Shown one piece after another: positions 1-7,977 of a stretch of DNA of 36,879 nucleotides. The notes under the pieces were generated by a model. The model worked only from the letters and a program-made list of their open reading frames with translations. It was not told the origin of the DNA and made no database searches. Origin of the DNA: Bacteroidales bacterium (lineage in GTDB: Bacteria; Bacteroidota; Bacteroidia; Bacteroidales; Muribaculaceae); the NCBI GenBank assembly GCA_004555955.1, contig SFJG01000012.1:1-36879 (forward strand). The letters run 5' to 3'. The position numbers and the translations under genes were made by a program. Within the stretch, counting starts at the first letter, position 1; every line of letters starts with the position of its first letter.

Positions 1-613
1 CCGAGAAAAGAACATCACCAAGCTCCTCGTTCTGATTAGCCGTATCCTTATTCTTTATTGCCTGCTTAAGCTCAGCTATTTCCTCGTCAAGCTTTGTAAG
101 CGCACCGTCAACGCTGTCCCAGTCAAAGCCGACCTTTGCCGCCTTCTGCTGAAGCTTCTGACTTCTCATAAGCGACGGCAGAGCCTTTGAAACACTCTTC
201 ATTGCGTCTGCCTGTGTTTTTTGCGACTTTGTCTGCATTTTGATATTGTCCCAGTTTTTCAGCACCTGAGCAGTATTGTCGGCAACAACATCTGAGAAAA
301 CGTGAGGATGGCGGATTATCAGCTTTTTGCATATGCCGTCGGCAACATCGTTTATATCAAAGCTGCCGGTTTCCTCCTCCATAACGGCGTGAAACACAAC
401 CTGAAGCAGGACATCGCCAAGCTCCTCCTTAAGAAGCTCTGAATCCGAGGTGTCAATAGCCTCCACCGCTTCGTAGGTTTCCTCGATAAAATTCTGCCTT
501 ATTGATTGGTGGGTCTGCTCCTTATCCCAGGGGCAGCCGTTTTCACTTCTTAAAAGCTTTACTATTTTTACAAGGTCCTGAAAGCCGTAGCTATCCTTTT
601 GCTCAAAATCCAC
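1..613 (-). CDS. mazG: MazG nucleoside triphosphate pyrophosphohydrolase, 3' end outside the window
   Basis: The translated N-terminus carries the MazG signature: LLRSENGCPWDKEQTH, followed by the acidic helix IEETYEAVEAI and the EELGDVLLQVVFHA stretch that supplies the Mg-binding EExxE/D residues. A second MazG-like segment begins near the window edge (AKVGFDWD, then LDEEIAELKQAI and EELGDVLFS), so this is the two-domain type that hydrolyses NTPs to NMP and pyrophosphate. About 204 codons are visible and the C-terminus lies beyond base 1. The start is a GTG at 613-611. An in-frame TGA sits immediately upstream, so no earlier start exists in this frame, and a GGAG lies about 11 bases before it. 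It follows the flippase gene by about 50 bases on the same strand, and flippase-mazG pairing is familiar in Clostridia. The identity is firm; the exact start is fairly firm. Confidence 0.9.
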   Translation of the reverse strand, partial: MDFEQKDSYGFQDLVKIVKLLRSENGCPWDKEQTHQSIRQNFIEETYEAVEAIDTSDSELLKEELGDVLLQVVFHAVMEEETGSFDINDVADGICKKLIIRHPHVFSDVVADNTAQVLKNWDNIKMQTKSQKTQADAMKSVSKALPSLMRSQKLQQKAAKVGFDWDSVDGALTKLDEEIAELKQAIKNKDTANQNEELGDVLFS

Positions 614-665
614 TCAGAATACATCTCCAATCAACAATCGGCACTTAAGCCTACGTCCTAGTATT

Positions 666-2432
666 TTACCTTAAAATATGCGCTTTTTCAAGTAGTTTTG
701 CAATTTTTTCTCCCTTTGGAAGCATACAAATTTCTCTTTTGCTCACTACTCTTAACAAAAGCAAAGCGATAAAATATATTATCACCGTAAATACGGCGGT
801 TATTATTATAGAAATTTTTGCGGAAATGCTTGTCGCCAGCAGGTTGTATGCGCACAAACCTATGGTAACGCAGATTAGCGCGCCGATAAGCGGCTTTATA
901 AGCACGTGCACAAAGTCGGGAACAATTTTTGTTTCCCTGCAAAGGAAATAAAGTCCCACAACCACAACGAACAGATAAGCCACAAGAGAGCCGACAGCCG
1001 CACCCTGAATATTTATTGTCGGAATACCTACAAGGGTGTAGTTAAGCGAGATTTTCACAACCATCGCAATACTCATCAGCTTCAGCGGCAAATCAACTCT
1101 TCCGACAGCCTGAAGCATACTGCATATCGGTGTGCTTGTAGCGATAAAGATAACGGATATGCCGAGAATCTGCAGGATTTTTGAGGCTATATCAACCTCA
1201 ACGCTCAGGTTTCCGTTGCCGTAAAGCAAATTGAGCAGAGGCCAGGAAAGCATTGAAAGCGCAAGTCCTGCCGGCAGTGCAACGCAGAGAGTAAGCTTGA
1301 GAATCATCTCGATATTATCCTTGATTTCCTCCCTGTCGCCCCTTGTCCAGGCTGAGGTAAGGCTGGGCAGTGCGCTTGAGCCGAACGCCTGCGTCAGAGC
1401 AGTTACAAGCATCATAAGTGTCAGGGCGTAGCCGTAGCAGCCGTTTAAGTAGGTCTGGAAAATACCGTCCTCGAAAACGTGATTCTCAACAAGCGGATAG
1501 AGATTCTGCATAAGCTCCCTGTTGGTATTTGTTAAATCGTCAATTCTTATCTGAATAAGAGTAGAATCTATCATACTCGAAATGCTTAATACAAGCGAGT
1601 TTACACCGATTGGAATGGCAGTTTTTACAAGCTCCTTTGTTATTTCCTTTCCCGAACGTGCAGGCTCGGAATAATAAAGCTGGCGGCGTGTAACGTCACA
1701 GCCCTTAAGCTTGTAACGCAAAAACAGGAAAATAAAACCCATAAGCGCGCCTGCAACAATGCCGAGAAGAGCGGCGCATACGGTGTAAATCATTATTGCG
1801 TTTTCAGCGGCAACAGCGTCGGCATAAGGCGTGCCGAACACCGTACCCGAAGCCATAAACTCGTTTGTTCCCATTGTTGAAACAACAGCCGCGGCTGAAA
1901 GTCCGAGAATAAGCTTGCCTGCCGCCTCCATAACCTCGGAAACAGCGGTCGGCACCATATTGCGCATACCCTCAAAATAACCTCGGTAAATCGACATAAG
2001 ACAGCCGAAAACAATCGTGGGCGCAAGCGCACGTATGGCGTATTTAACATCATTGTTATGAACAAGGTCGGCGTAGGTTTCGCTGAAAATAATCATAAGC
2101 GCACAGCACACCGTACCTGTCAGGATAAAAATAGGTATAGAAATCTTATGTAGCTTTTTTACATCTCTGAATCGGTTTTCGGCAACGCTCTTTGAAACAA
2201 GGCGCGAAATCGCTATCGGAAAGCCTCCCGTTGCGAGCATAAAAAGCGGATCGTAAAAATTGTAAGCAAGCGTAAACATACCGTAGCCTACGCCGTCAAG
2301 GAACTGCCCAAGCAGAATTTTATATATCATACCGATGACCTTGACAACAATCATACTCATCGACATAACCATTGCGCCCTTTAAGAAGGTCTGCTTTTGC
2401 TTTTCGCCATTTTGCAGAGTTTGTCGCTCCAA
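666..2432 (-). CDS. SpoVB/MurJ-like polysaccharide flippase (MOP superfamily)
   Basis: 588-residue polytopic membrane protein with about 14 hydrophobic segments. It opens with a short polar N-terminus, then KGAMVMSMSMIVVKVIGMIYKI and the LGxxGYGxFxLAYNFY-type motif typical of stage V sporulation protein B and related lipid-linked oligosaccharide flippases. Family members move lipid-linked cell-wall or spore-cortex precursors across the membrane. The start is a TTG at 2432-2430, preceded six bases upstream by an excellent ribosome-binding site, GGAGAGG (2439-2445); the next in-frame ATG is about 20 residues later. It lies 80 bases downstream of the zinc-ribbon gene and about 50 bases upstream of mazG. 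The assignment to SpoVB rather than another MOP flippase is by similarity only; the exact substrate is not shown by the sequence. Confidence 0.85.
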   Translation of the reverse strand: MERQTLQNGEKQKQTFLKGAMVMSMSMIVVKVIGMIYKILLGQFLDGVGYGMFTLAYNFYDPLFMLATGGFPIAISRLVSKSVAENRFRDVKKLHKISIPIFILTGTVCCALMIIFSETYADLVHNNDVKYAIRALAPTIVFGCLMSIYRGYFEGMRNMVPTAVSEVMEAAGKLILGLSAAAVVSTMGTNEFMASGTVFGTPYADAVAAENAIMIYTVCAALLGIVAGALMGFIFLFLRYKLKGCDVTRRQLYYSEPARSGKEITKELVKTAIPIGVNSLVLSISSMIDSTLIQIRIDDLTNTNRELMQNLYPLVENHVFEDGIFQTYLNGCYGYALTLMMLVTALTQAFGSSALPSLTSAWTRGDREEIKDNIEMILKLTLCVALPAGLALSMLSWPLLNLLYGNGNLSVEVDIASKILQILGISVIFIATSTPICSMLQAVGRVDLPLKLMSIAMVVKISLNYTLVGIPTINIQGAAVGSLVAYLFVVVVGLYFLCRETKIVPDFVHVLIKPLIGALICVTIGLCAYNLLATSISAKISIIITAVFTVIIYFIALLLLRVVSKREICMLPKGEKIAKLLEKAHILR

Positions 2433-2512
2433 AACGCACCTCTCCTTTATTCACAGGCACAGGCGGCATTTAAGAAAACACCGCCTGTAAAAGTGACAGA
2501 TATAAATTATTA

Positions 2513-2962
2513 TTACTCCCGTGCATCCCTGACTGCCTGCTGAGCCTCACGCGCTACGGGGTCGTCATCGTTCATCTCCGGAGCCGTGTTTGACGGGTCA
2601 TCGCCGTAAAGCTTTGCGCCGCATTTGCCGCAATACTGCAAATCAGCGCTTACCACTCCGCCGCAGGATTTGCACTTCACCTTGTTTTTCTGAGCGTTGA
2701 TAAGCTCTCTTGTAGCTTCAAGGTTCTCGTTAAGCTCCTGAAGCTCATCTATCTTTCCGCTGAGAGCGTCCTTATCCATCTCACCCGACAGATAGCTGTC
2801 ATACACGAACCTGCCCAGCTCCTGATACTTTTTATTAATTTCGCTTTGCAAGCCTGCCTCGGCATACTTGAGCTTTGAAACATCAATCACCTTTTCAGCC
2901 TTTTTGCCAACTGCGTTTACGGCAGATTTGGCATTAAAAAAGAAATCATCAAATATACTCAT
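2513..2962 (-). CDS. Zinc-ribbon protein with an N-terminal helical region
   Basis: 149-residue soluble protein. Residues about 1-90 are predicted helical and charged (MSIFDDFFFNAKSAVNAVGKKAEKV..., then KIDELQELNENLEATRELIN), with a coiled-coil look. Residues about 97-118 form a zinc ribbon, CKSCGG...YCGKCGAKL, with two CxxC knuckles. The tail is acidic and disordered-looking. Proteins of this build are common small zinc-ribbon proteins in Firmicutes with no assigned role. The ATG at 2962 has a GAGGAG just upstream. It precedes the flippase and mazG in the same direction; the 80-base spacing allows co-transcription. The function is unknown. Confidence 0.75.
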   Translation of the reverse strand: MSIFDDFFFNAKSAVNAVGKKAEKVIDVSKLKYAEAGLQSEINKKYQELGRFVYDSYLSGEMDKDALSGKIDELQELNENLEATRELINAQKNKVKCKSCGGVVSADLQYCGKCGAKLYGDDPSNTAPEMNDDDPVAREAQQAVRDARE

Positions 2963-3256
2963 ACAGACATCTCCTCGTAAAATAATGAAATAAATTCCTG
3001 ATGGAATTTATGAAATATCGCTATGCGATATGAAATAACTTCGCTATGAAATATTTGCCTGCGGCAAATGTTAAGGTTGTCGCAGCTTCGCTGCTCTTTA
3101 AATTAATAATTCAGGAGCCGCTTGCGGCGACAACCAAAATTATTATTTATTCTTTCTTCTTTATTCTTTACAGCGGCGAAGCCGCCCACTCTCAGCAGAT
3201 ACACTAATATTAGCATATTATATCATTCGTTTAAAATGGTTTCAAGATAAATATTG
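2963..3256. repeat. Palindrome-rich intergenic region of the clostridial segment
   Basis: This 294-base gap has no credible gene and is packed with short inverted repeats: ATATCGC/GCGATAT near 3015-3030, ATTTGCC-TGC-GGCAAAT near 3053-3070, a longer imperfect stem starting GGTTGTCGC near 3074 and closing GCGACAACC near 3127-3137, and GCGGC-GAA-GCCGC near 3173-3185. Between them lie AT-rich spacers and near-direct repeats of GAAATAT/TATGAAAT. The look is of stacked REP- or MITE-like remnants, with terminator potential for the kinase gene upstream on the minus strand. This is read by eye only. Confidence 0.55.
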
Positions 3257-4213
3257 TTAATATTCATAGCTTCCGCCGCCGACAAACTCCGTAAGCAGTG
3301 ATTTCGGGTCAAGTAATGAAGCGTCTACGCACTGAACACTGCGCAGAGCAGCTGCCAGCCGCTGCGCCTTGTCGTAATGCTCGCTGCCCTCAGGCACACT
3401 CAGGAGTATCGGTATTGCACGGCAGCCTATAATACCCGGCTCGCTTTCGTGAAAGGAGTCTATTATTATGTCGCTGCTGCCGACAAACGGAAGAATATTA
3501 ACCCTTTCACCCTGAACAACGCTGTCCCAAAGCTCCAAGCACTTCTCGGCGTTGATTGAACGGTAGCTTGTATCCCTGACAAGTCGCCTGAGCATTCTCA
3601 GGGTCTGCCCGTTAAAGGTTTTGCCGTCAATGACAACCGAGCTTTCAATATTAAGAAAAAGCTTTGTAACGCTGGTCTTTTTTATTTTTGAGGTGAGCGC
3701 CGGATTAATCGCGTGCAGTCCCTCTATAATAACAAAGCCGTTTTGCTCGACCTCAATATGCTGTCTGAAATCAGCCGGACGTTTTTTTACAAAATCGTAT
3801 TTCGGCATATCACATTCGCCTGTTTCCGTAAGGCTTAAAAGACAGCGCCTTACCTCCTCCAGATTCAGTGCTCTCAGGCTCTCAAAATCACGTCTGCCGC
3901 GCTCATCAAACGGTGTTTCGTCAGCCGCAATAAAAAAATCATCTAACGATATTTTTACCGCCGCTCTGCCCTTTTCATTAAGCATATGTCTGAGCATCAT
4001 AGAGGTTGTTGTTTTTCCTGCCGACGACGGACCCGACAGCATTATTACGCCTCCGTGCTCCGAGCGTTTCAGGATTTCATCGACGGCACAGCTTATTTCA
4101 TTGCGAAAATTTATATCGCTTGAAGCAACCAGAGCTTCAGGGTTGCTTATCGCCGCCGCATTTATTTCTTCAATAGAATAAAGCTTTGCACTGCTATAAT
4201 CCGTATTCTTCAT
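3257..4213 (-). CDS. Uridine-kinase-like nucleoside kinase (P-loop)
   Basis: With the start at 4213 the protein is 318 residues. A Walker A motif GPSSAGKTT lies near residues 61-69, followed by the KISLDDFF phosphate-acceptor region and the YDF...RPADF segment seen in the uridine kinase/phosphoribulokinase superfamily. FVIIEGLHAINP resembles the Walker B region. Clostridial homologues are usually annotated simply as nucleoside kinase; the substrate is not proven here. An upstream in-frame ATG at 4255 would lengthen it by 14 residues but overlap hemZ by about 60 bases. The ATG at 4213 overlaps hemZ by 20 bases, so translation is probably coupled. The length and motifs are intact. Confidence 0.8.
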   Translation of the reverse strand: MKNTDYSSAKLYSIEEINAAAISNPEALVASSDINFRNEISCAVDEILKRSEHGGVIMLSGPSSAGKTTTSMMLRHMLNEKGRAAVKISLDDFFIAADETPFDERGRRDFESLRALNLEEVRRCLLSLTETGECDMPKYDFVKKRPADFRQHIEVEQNGFVIIEGLHAINPALTSKIKKTSVTKLFLNIESSVVIDGKTFNGQTLRMLRRLVRDTSYRSINAEKCLELWDSVVQGERVNILPFVGSSDIIIDSFHESEPGIIGCRAIPILLSVPEGSEHYDKAQRLAAALRSVQCVDASLLDPKSLLTEFVGGGSYEY

Positions 4214-5672
4214 AAAACGATTTAAACCTGCCTTTTCTCTTGAGTATTTCATCAAAGCCGTTTAAATATTCATACGAGTATTTATAGTTAAATATGCGTT
4301 CAATATATGGACCGTTCGGCTGCCTGAGCTTTGTTGTTGCTCCTGCGCCGCAGCCAAGCACCGTATGTGTTTCGTCCATAATAAACACGTTGTATATGCC
4401 CTCGCTGCCCTTTTTTGACCAGCCGACATTTTCAAGGTTGCCAACCATTTTGCTCTGCCGATATAGATAATACGGCTCATAGCCGCAATCAGGCAGAAGC
4501 TCCCCGCAGTAAAGGTGCATATTCTCAGCCGCTCTTATATCACGTCTTAGGGTTTCCATTCCCTCCATTGTAAGCTGTGAGGAACGCTTCATTGACAGCG
4601 TGTGGACGGTAATGCTCTTTGGGTCAAGCTCGGCTATTTTGTCAAGCGTTGACTTAAAGCTTTCAAAGCTCTCACTCGGAAGTCCTGCGATAAGGTCTGT
4701 ATTGATATGGTCAAAGCCTGCATTCACAGCCATTTCATAAGCTCTTAAAAAGTCGGCCGCCGTATGCCTTCTGCCTATTTTTTCAAGAATTTTATCATTA
4801 AGCGTCTGCGGATTAATGCTTATTCTGTCGCCGCCGCAGTTTTTTATTGCTCGCAGCTTATCCTGCGTTACCGTGTCGGGTCTGCCTGCCTCCACCGTAA
4901 ATTCACGGCAGGCGCTCATATCAAAGCTGTTGTTTATTGCGCTCATTACGGCTTCAAGCTGAGAAGCACTCAGCGTTGTCGGAGTTCCGCCGCCTATATA
5001 CACGCTTTCAAGCTTAAGCGACAGCTCGGCGGCTATTCTGCCTGTTTCCTCAATTTCTCTGCACAGAAGCTCAACATACGGCTCAATCAGCTTGAAGCTC
5101 TTTTCAACCGACTGAGATACAAACGAGCAATAGCTGCACCTTGACGGGCAGAACGGAACGGATACATAAAGGCTGAATGAGTTTGGTGAAGAGGTTTTTA
5201 ATATTTCCCTCTCGTTTCTCTCGGTTATAGCCGACAAATCAATTTTCGGCTGTGACACAAGAAGCCTTTCCCCGAAATATGACCTTGCATACTCCTCGCC
5301 GCCGCTTTCACGCAGCCGCCTGAAAAGCTTTATCGGGCGAACACCCGTGAGGATTCCCCAAGGCGGAGTAATTTCTGTGTATTCGCTCAGCAGGTTGAAA
5401 AGCAGAATCGCCAGCTGTCTTTCCTGCTCATCATCGGGAGTATCGGGCGGCAGCTTTGTTGTGCTGCTCCTTTGATAATCACCGACAGACAAACGGACAA
5501 AAATCGAAATTCCGTCATCGCCTGCTTCAAGCCTTGTTTCAATAAACGGTGTATCTTCTTCGGCAATATCGCAGGGCTGTCTGAAGATTTCTATTTTTTC
5601 ATTAGGGAAAAATACCCTTGTTAAGTTTTCTGTTTCGTAATGGAATTTATGATTGTCAATAAATACCTTCAT
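4194..5672 (-). CDS. hemZ: Coproporphyrinogen dehydrogenase-like radical SAM protein HemZ
   Basis: 492 residues. The radical SAM cluster motif CxxxCxxC is visible as C175, C179 and C182 in VPFCPSRCSYCSF, followed by VYIGGGTPTTL and the SINPQTLNDKIL and TDLIAGLPSES segments shared by HemN-family enzymes. An N-terminal extension of about 165 residues containing PPWGILTGVRP is characteristic of HemZ as opposed to HemN or HemW. The family is implicated in oxygen-independent coproporphyrinogen oxidation in Firmicutes, though true activity varies within the group. It lies 33 bases downstream of the MBL-fold gene and overlaps the nucleoside kinase at its 3' end, giving a tight minus-strand operon. 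This neighbourhood is a main argument for a clostridial origin of the first 6 kb. Confidence 0.88.
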   Translation of the reverse strand: MKVFIDNHKFHYETENLTRVFFPNEKIEIFRQPCDIAEEDTPFIETRLEAGDDGISIFVRLSVGDYQRSSTTKLPPDTPDDEQERQLAILLFNLLSEYTEITPPWGILTGVRPIKLFRRLRESGGEEYARSYFGERLLVSQPKIDLSAITERNEREILKTSSPNSFSLYVSVPFCPSRCSYCSFVSQSVEKSFKLIEPYVELLCREIEETGRIAAELSLKLESVYIGGGTPTTLSASQLEAVMSAINNSFDMSACREFTVEAGRPDTVTQDKLRAIKNCGGDRISINPQTLNDKILEKIGRRHTAADFLRAYEMAVNAGFDHINTDLIAGLPSESFESFKSTLDKIAELDPKSITVHTLSMKRSSQLTMEGMETLRRDIRAAENMHLYCGELLPDCGYEPYYLYRQSKMVGNLENVGWSKKGSEGIYNVFIMDETHTVLGCGAGATTKLRQPNGPYIERIFNYKYSYEYLNGFDEILKRKGRFKSFYEEYGL

Positions 5673-5705
5673 TTATTCTGTCCTTGATTTCTCTTGTTTT
5701 TCAGC

Positions 5706-6002
5706 TCAGTACTTTGCTACAGCGTACTGCATATAGCCGTTGCGCTGTTTTTCATCGCCTATTGTCGTATTTTCGCCGTGACCGCAATACACCTTTGTAG
5801 CATCGGGAAGCATCGACAGCTTTTTAAGCGAGCAGAACATTTCGTTTTCATCGCTCGTCGGAAAATCAATACGTCCCATCGAGCCTTTAAACAGTGTGTC
5901 GCCGCAGAACAGCTTGCCGTCAGCCAGATAGCCGACTCCGCCGCCTGTATGCCCGGGCAGCTCAAGCACCTTTATTTCCGTTTCTCCGAGAAGAATAACA
6001 TT
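5706..6002 (-). pseudogene. MBL-fold hydrolase, C-terminal part only (5' end lost at the sequence join)
   Basis: The C-terminal roughly 98 residues of a metallo-beta-lactamase-fold hydrolase of the glyoxalase II-like type. Visible metal-site motifs are LPGHTGGGVGYL (His ligand), LFCGDTLF (bridging Asp) and VYCGHGENTTIG (His ligand). The reading frame stays open upstream through NVILLGETEIKVLE, but beyond about 6002 the sequence becomes a different gene in another frame. The N-terminal HxHxDH motif is therefore absent. A GTG at 5969 could formally start translation but would give a truncated, inactive domain. It lies 33 bases upstream of hemZ in the same direction. The truncation is most likely an artefact of the join, not real decay. 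Confidence 0.8.
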
Positions 6003-7714
6003 CGCTTTTCCTTTCCCTGGTAGTAATGCTCGCGGCGGAGCATCCAGTCTGATATCACTTCTATATTCTTAAACGTTGAGAACCCTGAACCCTCTGAATA
6101 TGTCGCTTCGGTATCCGTTTTCCAAAATTCCGGCTTGTAAAAATCCTGTGGATATACGTGCGCTGCCACGCCCCACCGATAGTCTCCCTCTACGCCACTA
6201 TACACCAGCATATTGTCTATCATGTTCTTTGCCGGAAATCCTGCATCTCCCGTATCTTTGTGCTTTGTATTCCAGCTTGATGTAAACGAACCCAAAACGT
6301 AAGCATTCTGGTCATACTGGCGGACAATATTTGAAACAAGGCGCATTGACTTCTCGTATGTATCTACATACCTCATTATCGGCTGTTTTCCCATATTTGT
6401 CCACACAAGGTTCTGGTCTGTTTCATTATGCATTATCCAGTGATGGATGCGACCGTTACCACTCTGTGAATAGCGGTTTGCAAGAAAATCTATTGTTGCC
6501 GCATAGACCTCTGTGCCATAGATAGTAGTCACGTCCGGCATTGAGAATATGCCACCACTCGTATATTCCGGATGGCTTAGCGCTGTAGCATACTCCTGTT
6601 CCCCTCCATTCGGGTGGATTAATATGATGGCTGCTACCATTACACCTTTCTGCTCGCATGTCTTCAACTGGCTGTCTATAGTCGCAAGAGTTGAACCGTT
6701 GATGTAATATGTCTTGCCGCCATACTCGTGTTTCACGTCTGATTCTGACCCATTGCACATTACAAGTGTGTTCACCATTATGTTGTAGGTCACCCAGCTC
6801 AAGCCAAGGTCATCTATTTCTGACATAAAGTCCAAATCCGGCATCCCAAGACCTTTTTTTGACTTCAATACCGCTGGTTCTGCATGGCGTATCTCTTTCA
6901 CCTCATCTGCATAGTGTGCATGCGACACGTTTCGCACTCCGCCATTATTTTCATACAAGACAAACTTGCTCAGTAGGCGGTCATAATTATACCCTGCTAT
7001 CAGTGAATATCTGTCCACGGTCACCTCAAAGTCACCGGCCGGCACCTCGCCAAAATCCTCATAGTCTGTCATCTCAAACGTATTGCCGTATGATGTCACG
7101 CCCGCAAGTCTGTAGCCGCTCTTAGCCGCATTGCCTCGGATTATCACCTTGTCCTCTGTCACCTTTACGAAACTCACCTCTGACGCATAGTCTGCTGCAA
7201 GGTAGCGCTCAATGGCACGTGACTGGCTCTGCTTTGTTGCATCGCTCACCGCAACATGGCCGAATATGCCGATATTCTTTATCTTTATCGTAACTCCACT
7301 CTTATTGCCGAAGTCCATGCGCAGCTTGCTGCCGCTGCCGCCCCAGCTATGCTGGCTGCGGTAAGTTGCGAGGTTGATTGACACAAACTTCCACTCTGAT
7401 GTCTTGGTGAGCAATCCCCTGAAATGCGCTGAGCGTGACTCGCTCTCCGGGTCGCGAAAAAACAGCTGAAGGTCGTCTATATCTTCTGATGACTGATAGT
7501 AAAACTCCAGGCGCACGTCTTTCAGGTGCATGTCGCCCGTTGCATACGTCACGATGTGTGGGTCTGTTCCTGTAGTAACCATCTCACAATACTCTGAATT
7601 TGACCCATACGTCATATCCACCTTCGTCGATGAATCAAACGTAAGCCATGTATTTGCATTTGCCATAAACGGAAATGCCATCACTATCATCAATAGTGTT
7701 CTTATAATTCTCAT
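5972..7714 (-). pseudogene. Secreted DUF5722-like, glycoside-hydrolase-like protein, 3' end lost at the join
   Basis: An open frame of 580 codons; the last four codons (KRK and stop) are foreign to the protein. The N-terminus is a signal peptide (MRIIRTLLMIVMAFPFMANA). Residues about 20-150 look like a beta-sandwich (FRDPESES, NIATYRSQHSW-like strands), and residues about 290-575 look like a TIM-barrel. The segment IHHWIMHNETDQN has the Asn-Glu pair expected of a clan-A acid/base, and MLFFSE at the very end would be the strand carrying the nucleophile. The similarity to DUF5722 is from memory of the family; hydrolase activity is inference. The gene favours TCA for serine, unlike the TCG-rich genes after 7978. 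A Bacteroidales promoter lies upstream (7812-7843). The C-terminal part is missing. Confidence 0.65.
5984..6002. other. Probable chimeric junction between a clostridial and a Bacteroidales sequence
   Basis: The same bases are meaningful in two frames on the minus strand. In one frame they encode NVILLGE of the MBL-fold protein, which continues sensibly to its stop at 5706. In the other they encode RMLFFSE, the conserved continuation of the DUF5722-like protein that comes from 7714. Each gene is broken exactly here. Taxonomic character, codon use and promoter type all switch at this point. A shared word of about 18-20 bases joining two broken genes is the signature of a short-overlap misassembly. 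Confidence 0.8.
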
Positions 7715-7811
7715 GTCAGTAATTTGTTTGTAGTTATTAGTATTATATTTACGGTTTTTTCCTTTTTTTTACTCCCATCCCATAAATCATTAAATTTTAG
7801 GATTTTCACTG

Positions 7812-7843
7812 CAAAGGTACAAAATCTTTACCCACTTTGTCAA
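7812..7843 (-). promoter_or_regulatory. Bacteroidales-type promoter for the DUF5722-like gene
   Basis: On the minus strand, TTGAC (7843-7839) is followed after 19 bases by TACCTTTG (7819-7812). This matches the Bacteroidetes -33 TTG / -7 TAnnTTTG pattern. The start codon is about 95 bases downstream. Confidence 0.65.
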
Positions 7844-7920
7844 TACCTTTTATATTTTCTCACAATTTGCTGCGGGAGTAATGTGCTTGCGCCGAAATTC
7901 ATTTTCTTGCACCTTATCTA

Positions 7921-7950
7921 TTGTTTTTGAACGAAAAAAGTTTATATTTG
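7921..7950 (+). promoter_or_regulatory. Bacteroidales-type promoter for the GYF/CD225 gene
   Basis: TTG at 7921-7923 is followed after 19 bases by TATATTTG at 7943-7950. The ATG lies 27 bases further on, leaving a very short leader. Confidence 0.65.
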
Positions 7951-7977
7951 CACTCATAACATAAAAAACCGACATAT

